DNA from: Chloranthus sessilifolius
Lineage: Eukaryota > Streptophyta > Magnoliopsida > Chloranthales > Chloranthaceae
Length of the DNA stretch: 64,000 nucleotides
NCBI GenBank assembly: GCA_021018995.1
Contig: CM037587.1
Span: forward strand, 87,293,251-87,357,250
Direction: 5' to 3'
Below, piece by piece: positions 57,966 through 64,000 of the stretch. Both the position numbers and the translations under genes were made by a program. The notes beneath the pieces were generated by a model, which did not search any database, was not told the DNA's origin, and saw only the letters and a program-made list of their open reading frames with translations. Position 1 is the first letter of the stretch, and each line of letters opens with the position of its first letter.

Positions 57966-58828
57966 GGTAGTGAGGAAGAGGTGATGTGAGGAAGAAGGTG
58001 ACTAATGATTCGATTTGTGGAGTATGCGGCCATCATATATCTTGAAACGGTCATTCATGCATCGTCTTTGGGACTGCAAAGTGAGATGCACCTGACTAAC
58101 AATTTCCATGAACGGTACAACACTATCCTAATGGAGAAGGAGGAGGATGTTGATCTCTTCTTAATGGTGGGCTTGGGCTATTTGGAATTATTGAAACAAG
58201 ATAGTCAATGGTGATAAAGGGGGAGATCCGATACAACAGATTTCCTACGCTGAGGGACTGCTTTATGAGTTTATTAAAGCCAATTCCAAGGATGAGAACC
58301 AACCCCAAGTCGATCCATCAAAGTGGTGCAAACCTCCTCTTGACACTTATAAAGTTAATGTAGATGGATCTTGGCAACAGAATAACCAAAGGGCTGGGAT
58401 CATGAAGGCTCAGTTATAGCATCTATGTGTAAGGAGTATGATAATACTATTGGCGCTCTTCATCTTGAATTGCTTGCCCTTTTGGATGGAATCAGGCTGG
58501 CAAAGGACATTGATTTCCTCAACATTATTGTTGAATCTGATGTTGTAAATGCAGTCAACATGGTGCACCTGGGAGATGAGGGCTTATCAGTTTTCTTAAT
58601 GATAGTTAAAGACATTATTTCTCTTAAGCCTTTCTTCTCTATGTTCAGATGTTGTTATGTGCACAGAGCTTCCAATTCTGTGGCTCATGCCCTTGCTAAT
58701 TTGGCTAGAATATCTTCCCAGTTCCAAGTCTGGATGGAATCTGTTCCTCTATCTCTTTCTCTAGCTGTAATTTCTTATTTGAATTAATGAACTTTGTTTT
58801 GTTATAGAAACAAAAAAAATAATAAAAA
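57966..58828 (+). mobile_element. 5'-truncated LINE with 11-base target duplication
   Basis: The insertion is flanked by perfect 11-base repeats AGTAGTTCCCA (57955-57965 and 58829-58839). It ends in an A-rich tail (gaaacaaaaaaaataataaa) right before the second repeat. It contains the C-terminal end of a plant LINE ORF2, with a zinc-finger-like region and RNase H. The 5' part with endonuclease and RT is absent, as is usual for LINEs that stop reverse transcription early. Confidence 0.88.
58210..58787 (+). pseudogene. RNase H domain of the LINE ORF2 remnant
   Basis: The first frame has YAEGLLYEFIKANS, then WCKPPLDTYKVNVDGSW, which carries the first Asp of RNase H. A frame change near 58405 leads into the 120-codon open frame 58425-58787. 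That frame has HLELLALLDGIRLAKD (the catalytic Glu), IIVESDVVNAVNMVH (the second Asp) and YVHRASNSVAHALANLA (the basic/His region and last acidic region), ending ISYLN just before the tail. This is the plant RNase H-like fold (RVT_3 type) that closes ORF2 in many L1-type LINEs. Upstream, 58020-58210 has zinc-finger RVT-like pieces in broken frames. Non-functional. Confidence 0.8.
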
Positions 58829-58839
58829 AGTAGTTCCCA

Positions 58840-59557
58840 CGGTATTAAAGTACCTTGAACTAATCGGATGCACTCAATACATGTAGAGAGACAAAGAAAC
58901 ATGGTAGAGAGAAATCGCCTAGCTCATGGATCTTCTTTGCATCCTCTTCGCGGTGCTTATTTAGTGAATTCTTACTATGATGACGACGAGAAATAACATC
59001 TTCATAGAAATTCAAATGAAAAATCCCAAAGCATCTCATGAGTTTTAGGGTTTCGAGCTCTTAAATTTTTATTTTTATTTTAACTGATTAATAGAGATTT
59101 TTAGGGTTCATGAATGCTATTTCAGGTTCTTTTTTAGTATAGGTTAGGATTCTTAATTTTATCTTTTTCTTTGTAATTGATTTGTTAGAGATTTTAGGAT
59201 TTATGATTGGTATTTCAAGTTTTTTGTTTTAGGATTTTCTTAATTTTTCATCATTTTTTTTTTAATTTATGGTTCTTTTTTTAGATCCTTTGAAGAATCT
59301 CTTAAAATCTTATTTATCTTGATGGTTATTTGCAGAAATAAGATAGCAACAGAGAGGTCTCTACCTGGCTTTGCAATAGCAAATATCTTCGATTATTGAA
59401 CCAAAGGTAACTGCTATGACCCATTGAAGGAGAAGAGAAAATGGATTGGAGCGTTGTCTCGATTGGCTTCTAAGCTCGGAAACGCTTGAAAACCACAAAA
59501 TGAGAAAAATAAAAAATTACAACATGCAATGTATTCTAATCACAAACAATAAATTTA
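58840..59557 (+). other. Unassigned sequence, possible relic of a host gene
   Basis: No intact gene is present. Two diverged copies of agagattttagg(g)ttatga-tggtatttca lie near 59093 and 59187. A T-rich stretch ends in tatttgcag at about 59328-59336, like an intron end. A 26-codon open piece (59411-59488, NCYDPLKEKRKW...LASKLGNA then TGA) follows. I do not recognise the protein. Confidence 0.3.
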
Positions 59558-59756
59558 GGGTATGTTTGGCAATTTTTCGAAAAACATAGGAAAAGAATTT
59601 GTAAATCCAATGGATTCCATCTCTTTGGGAATTCATAGGAATTCATTGTTTTTTGGTGTTTGGATTGAGTTATTGCACATAAAAAATAGAAAATGAACGC
59701 CATCGATAGTATACATCTCACACACCAATAAATCAAACTTTCTATTATGAGGGAGA

Positions 59757-59930
59757 TTCTGTAAGAGAGAGAAAAAGAGAGAGATCAGGGGAGAGAGAGA
59801 GAGAGAAAAAAAAATTAAGACAGAAATTAAAAGAGAAACGTAGTGAGAGATTATGAGAGAGAAAGAGAAAAAAAATTATGAGAGATTTAGATAGAGAGAT
59901 TAGGAAAGAGAAAGAGGAGCAACATCTTTG
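59757..59930. repeat. GA-rich low-complexity run
   Basis: Irregular gagagaaaaagaga repeats occur, with nothing else seen. A shorter run is at 63703-63735. Confidence 0.8.
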
Positions 59931-60056
59931 GTGTGCACAATACACACCAAATAAACACATTTTATTTTATCACGTTACAATTTAGCACTATAGTAATCAC
60001 TATATATTACCAAGTTACATAAGGCATAGTTTGAAAAGTCAAACTCACATAAAAAG

Positions 60057-62549
60057 TGTGACAGCCGGAATTTCGACACCCCGAAACTCGTGCCATCAGC
60101 ACGATCTTCCAGGCCGTGCCCCAAGGTTATGTACGAAATATTGGTATAACAAGTAATACTAAAAAGGTAAAGCAATTAACTGCATAAAGCAAAACAATCA
60201 ATATGCCCATCTAGCACATACAAAAGATAGTTCTACTTTCATGCTACTGTATGAATAGAGAACCGATCTAAACCATCGGTGATAAACAGATCACCCCAGA
60301 TGGTTCGCCCAAAAGAATTATATCTATCTAATTACATGGTTTATCAAAATAAAGGCTTGACATACCAAGCCGTACAATATGCTCTCAAAACTGACTCTCT
60401 ATCAAAGTACACAGCAGAGTCTCCTAGAAGAAGTCCTCGGGAGGAGGCTCCAACTCGTCCCCATGCACATAATCTGAATCACCCAGATCTACGTCTCCCA
60501 AAGCCCCGGCCGTTGCTAATAATAGACCTGCGACATATAGTCTAAAAGGTGAGCTACATCTTACCTCAATAGGAAACAATACAATAAATATATAAGTCAA
60601 AATCTCACATATATTCCATGATATTCTAAGCATGATGTATCTATGCACTTGCTGGAAAAATGGTTTAAAAGATGGTAGTTTGCATTCAAATTTACTGGCA
60701 GTTCTCTTGTTTTACTTTACTATTAATTTATCATGAATGACACTGAACAGGCCTAAAGCAAAACTTAAATCTTCAACTTAAATAATCCTTGAGCAATATA
60801 GCATCGAGCCCCGATGGGATACCCTCCATCGTCGTCTAAATAGACAGTAGTTATATGTATTCCATGGGAATACGACACAAGCCCCTTTCTCAATAGGCGG
60901 CGGGGTTAAATCTCATATCAACATTCCTGAGATGTGCTTGCTATGTACGGATAGACCTCCGCACTGGTATACGGATTGGTCGCCTTACCGGTTACGGATA
61001 TCTTGTCGAGTCAGTCGTGGGTATCCCGCCACGTCGGTGGGGTATCCTAACAAATCTCAAATAACAAAAATAACATGTGCTTTACATATAGTTATTCACC
61101 GTGTAAATGTGTTATCTTATATCAGTTAAACCTTAACAGTAGTCATTCAATCATACTTACATCCCTGGGATGTCTAAATTACTCGCATCACACTGATGCC
61201 TTTTGTTACTTTCTCATCTCCTGGGGATATCTCATTCTCATTTGATTACTTGGTCTCAGTTACTCGCATCACACAGATGCCTTTATCACTTTCTTGGTAT
61301 CACACACGCACCATTTTTACAAATATTTACATAGTTAAAATATTTTCAGTTTGAGTTCTATATCACTACATGCATGCTCTTGCAATTAAAGTACATATTT
61401 AAGGTGTTCCCTACCTCAAGTTTATGAAGATCCAAGCATCAAGGTCCCACGTGGCTCCTTATGCTTGCTTTCATACGTACCACCTATGGTACATCATAAC
61501 ACATGCAACAAATCACTAAAGATGCAATAGAGAAGGTTCTAGACCCTCCATGAACCTCAAGGTCAAATTAGAAAGTTAAATGAAGCTGCCAAAATCGATT
61601 AATCGATTCCCAAAATCGATTAATCGAAATCCAAAATCGATTAATCGAAATCCCTAAAATGGTAAAGTCGATTTTCAAATCGAGTAGTCGAAAATCCGAA
61701 ATCGATTAGTCGATCCCAAATCGATTAATCAAAATCCAAAATCAATTAATCGATTTCCCAAGTCGATTAGTCGATTTCCCCAAGTCCTTTCTCTCCAGCC
61801 ACTAGAGGTACCCAGTCGATTAGTCGATTTCTAAATTGATTAATCGACCTTCAAAATCGATTAATCGATTTCCAAATCGATTAATTGAAATCGGGCATTC
61901 TTGACTTTTCAACTTCTAGACCAAAATCGATTAATCGATTCTCAAAATCGATTAATCGATTTTGCCAGATTCAGCCCCTTTTCAAACTATTCTACCAAAT
62001 CTTTTCTTATCAATTTTTCTTTCTTTTATAGGTCTTTAATCTATCATTCTAACTATGCGTGACTAAATTAAACTCATCAAATCTTTATGTATTGAAATCT
62101 AATAAAACTTACTTCAATAAAACCCTTAAAAGATTGATTTATTGGGTTTGATGGCTAGGGTTCCAGCTTTTCGCTTCAACGATCCCAATCGCGTTGAATC
62201 CGGCAATAAATGCTCAATCTTCCTTCCAATCCAACCACAATAACTCCTTGGTATTAATTTCCTTCTCTCTCTCTCCCTTCTTAACTCTTTCTTCAACAAC
62301 CAAACAAAAGAATTCTAGGGTTATTAAACCCTTATATCCTCTCTCCTGTTTCGGTGTTAAGCGCATACACCAGAGATAGGTATATGTGGCTCTAAACTAA
62401 CACCATACTCTACACTTATGTCACACTAATTTTACATTAGTACATAACTTCATGAGTCTGTTGTTTGACCATCACTTGGTCAAACCTACGACCAGTCGGG
62501 CACGAATCCCGAGGTCACTGTTTGACGCTCAAATTTTCGGGATATTATA
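60057..62549 (-). mobile_element. Solo LTR I, same family as LTRs D and G
   Basis: The 2493-base segment begins tgtgacagccgg and ends cgggatattata (terminal CA changed to TA). Perfect 5-base duplications AAAAG lie at 60052-60056 and 62550-62554. It is in the opposite orientation to D and G. Palindromes acattcctgagatgt (60921-60935) and acatccctgggatgt (61159-61173) are 238 bases apart. The TCGATTAATCGA belt is at 61590-61965. No gene is present. Confidence 0.93.
61590..61965. repeat. TCGATTAATCGA palindrome belt in LTR I
   Basis: Many copies of aaaatcgattaatcgat-like motifs occur, spaced about 20-30 bases. The belt is 0.58-0.96 kb from the LTR 5' end. Confidence 0.88.
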
Positions 62550-62554
62550 AAAAG

Positions 62555-63690
62555 TCAAACTTTGATCAAACTTAAAATTTTAATCAATAAAAAAATATAA
62601 AGCTAAATAATAAAATTGTAAATGCTAGTATACGTTAAAATTAAATTTAATTTTTACAAAAGTCAAACTTTGACCAAACTTTTAACTTTGACTAAGAGAA
62701 AATTTTGCAATGTGCCAAGTTACAAAAGTCCAAGTGTAAATTAACATAACAGTATTCATATACATCCTTAGGTTATACCAGTCAAAATTTAATCAAATAT
62801 CCACTTTTAATAAAACTCAAACTTTGACCAAATGTAAAATTTTGATTAATAAAAAAATTTAAAACTAAAGTACAAAGTTACATAGTAAATGCTAATATTT
62901 ACTATAAGGTTATATGTTGAAAGAAAATTCAATTTTTAAACTTGAAAGAAAATACAAATTTTAAAAAAAGTCAAACTTTGATCATTTTTTATAACTTTGA
63001 CCAATTGAAAATTCGACAATGTACCACCAAGCTACAAATTAACATAACATTATTCATATCTATTGTTAGGTTACACTAGTAAAAAGTTTGACCAAATATC
63101 AACTTTTAAAAAGTCAAACTTTGACCAAATGTCAAAAAAAGTAAAATAAAATTTGGTAATATACTATCAAGTAAAATTTAAAAAATAATAATTTTATTGA
63201 AGCAACAAAAGTTTAAAATTTAAAATTGTATTAGAAAGTCAAAGTTTGACCAAATATCAAACTTTGACTGATAAAAATTTACATTACCAAAATATAAATA
63301 ACAATAGTAATAATTACTATCTACTATCTAGATACACTTATCAAATTTTGACTAACAATAAATTCGAATAAAAGTCAAACTTTGACCAATAAAAATGAGG
63401 TAATGTATATTTCAAGTTACAAATTAAAATAATGATAGATATTTTTAATTATAATATTTCACTAATAAAAATTTATAACATTTTATAAAAAATCGAACTT
63501 TGACAAAAAGTCAAACTTTGATCAAGAAAAAATTGCACTGATATGGTATAAATTTATGTTGTAGTAGACTATATCTATAAGCAAGTTTCGAGTTTGACTA
63601 AAAATAAATTTGGTGTAAAAGTCAAAGTTTGACCAACAATCAAAGTTTGACTAAAGGTCAAACTATTTTTATTTTTAATTTAATTTAATT
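62555..63690. repeat. Array of aaagtcaaactttgacc motifs (W-box-like)
   Basis: About a dozen irregularly spaced copies occur, for example at 62665, 62810, 62965, 63112, 63235, 63374, 63505 and 63617. They are separated by A/T-rich spacers. Each contains gtcaaa and tttgac facing each other, so the TTGAC core of WRKY binding sites appears on both strands. No gene is seen. Confidence 0.75.
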
Positions 63691-64000
63691 TTTTTTATTT
63701 CAAGAGGAGAGAGAAGAGAGAGAGAGAGAGAGTACTTACCCAACAAAAAGAGGAGCGGGAGCATAATGGCAAAAGATTTATGATAAATCCTTCTATTTTA
63801 GAAGAATTTGTTGGTTTCTAATGGAAAAAAAAATTTTAAATTTTCCTATTATTTTCAACAACACAACTTTGTTGCCAAACATAGGAAATTAACATATTTC
63901 CTTTCATTTCTCATAATTTCTTTTCTTTTGCCCCTATCCGAACAGACCCTTATTTGATTTAATAATATTTTATTTATCTTGAATACCTATCCAGAGGCGA

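Larger units (their letters stand above)
59558..63949. mobile_element. Harbinger/Tourist-like element interrupted by solo LTR I
   Basis: The left end gggtatgtttggcaat (59558) and, from the other strand, the right end gggtctgttcggatag (63949) are similar. Both are flanked by TTA (59555-59557 and 63950-63952), the usual target of this superfamily. Without LTR I the element is about 1.9 kb. It has no transposase frame. GA-rich runs lie inside both ends (59757-59930 and 63703-63735), and a long array of tcaaactttgacc motifs fills 62555-63690. The TSD is short, so the class call is moderate. Confidence 0.55.

Overview
This is a 64 kb window of plant nuclear DNA made almost entirely of transposable elements. 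I found no intact host gene, no tRNA or rRNA gene and no CRISPR array. The evidence for a plant is: Ty3/gypsy chromovirus polyproteins of the Tekay/Del type (gag with zinc knuckles, DPGS protease, FVDD reverse transcriptase, RNase H, HHCC/DDE integrase, C-terminal chromodomain); tRNA-iMet primer sites; an Athila-type element with a tRNA-Asp primer site; and spliceosomal, MULE, Harbinger-like and LINE signatures. I do not identify the species.

Layout. 1-2978: 5' part of an Athila-like element (minus strand) inserted into the integrase region of a Tekay element. 2979-29900: a head-to-tail array of three Tekay copies (A, B, C, minus strand) that share LTRs. The order is internal A, LTR1, internal B, LTR2, internal C, LTR3; each LTR is the 5' LTR of one copy and, for LTR1 and LTR2, the 3' LTR of the next. 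B and C also carry an accessory ORF between integrase and the 3' LTR. 29901-35997: remnants of an older element H (LTR pieces, polypurine tract, chromodomain tail) containing solo LTR J (31236-34328, target duplication GTATA). 35998-42163: truncated plus-strand Tekay element D (5' LTR, gag, intron, pol up to early integrase). 42686-56717: a three-level nest. Solo LTR F contains complete element E (44448-55294, CAAAT duplication, gag but no pol), whose 3' LTR contains solo LTR G (46066-48607, ATGCT duplication). 56718-64000: a MULE-like element (9-bp duplication), a 5'-truncated LINE (11-bp duplication), and a Harbinger-like element interrupted by solo LTR I (60057-62549, AAAAG duplication).

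Most notable points. (1) In all four Tekay copies with gag and pol, gag ends in a stop inside a 169-bp (A, B, C) or 147-bp (D) segment with GT...AG ends. Removing it joins gag to protease in frame at the same glycine codon. This suggests a spliceosomal intron that could control the Gag to Gag-Pol ratio. (2) Nearly every LTR has a belt of short self-complementary motifs about 0.6-1.0 kb from its 5' end. The palindrome core differs between families but the position is kept. (3) Six LTRs from two diverged subfamilies carry two copies of a 15-base palindrome of the type ACATCCC-W-GGGATGT, 231 or 238-239 bases apart. (4) The accessory ORF resembles plant transposon-associated proteins.

All coding regions found are degenerate. 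Nonsense changes look mostly like C-to-T or G-to-A transitions, as expected for methylated, silenced plant repeats. All similarity statements come from reading the sequence by eye; no database search or alignment program was run.
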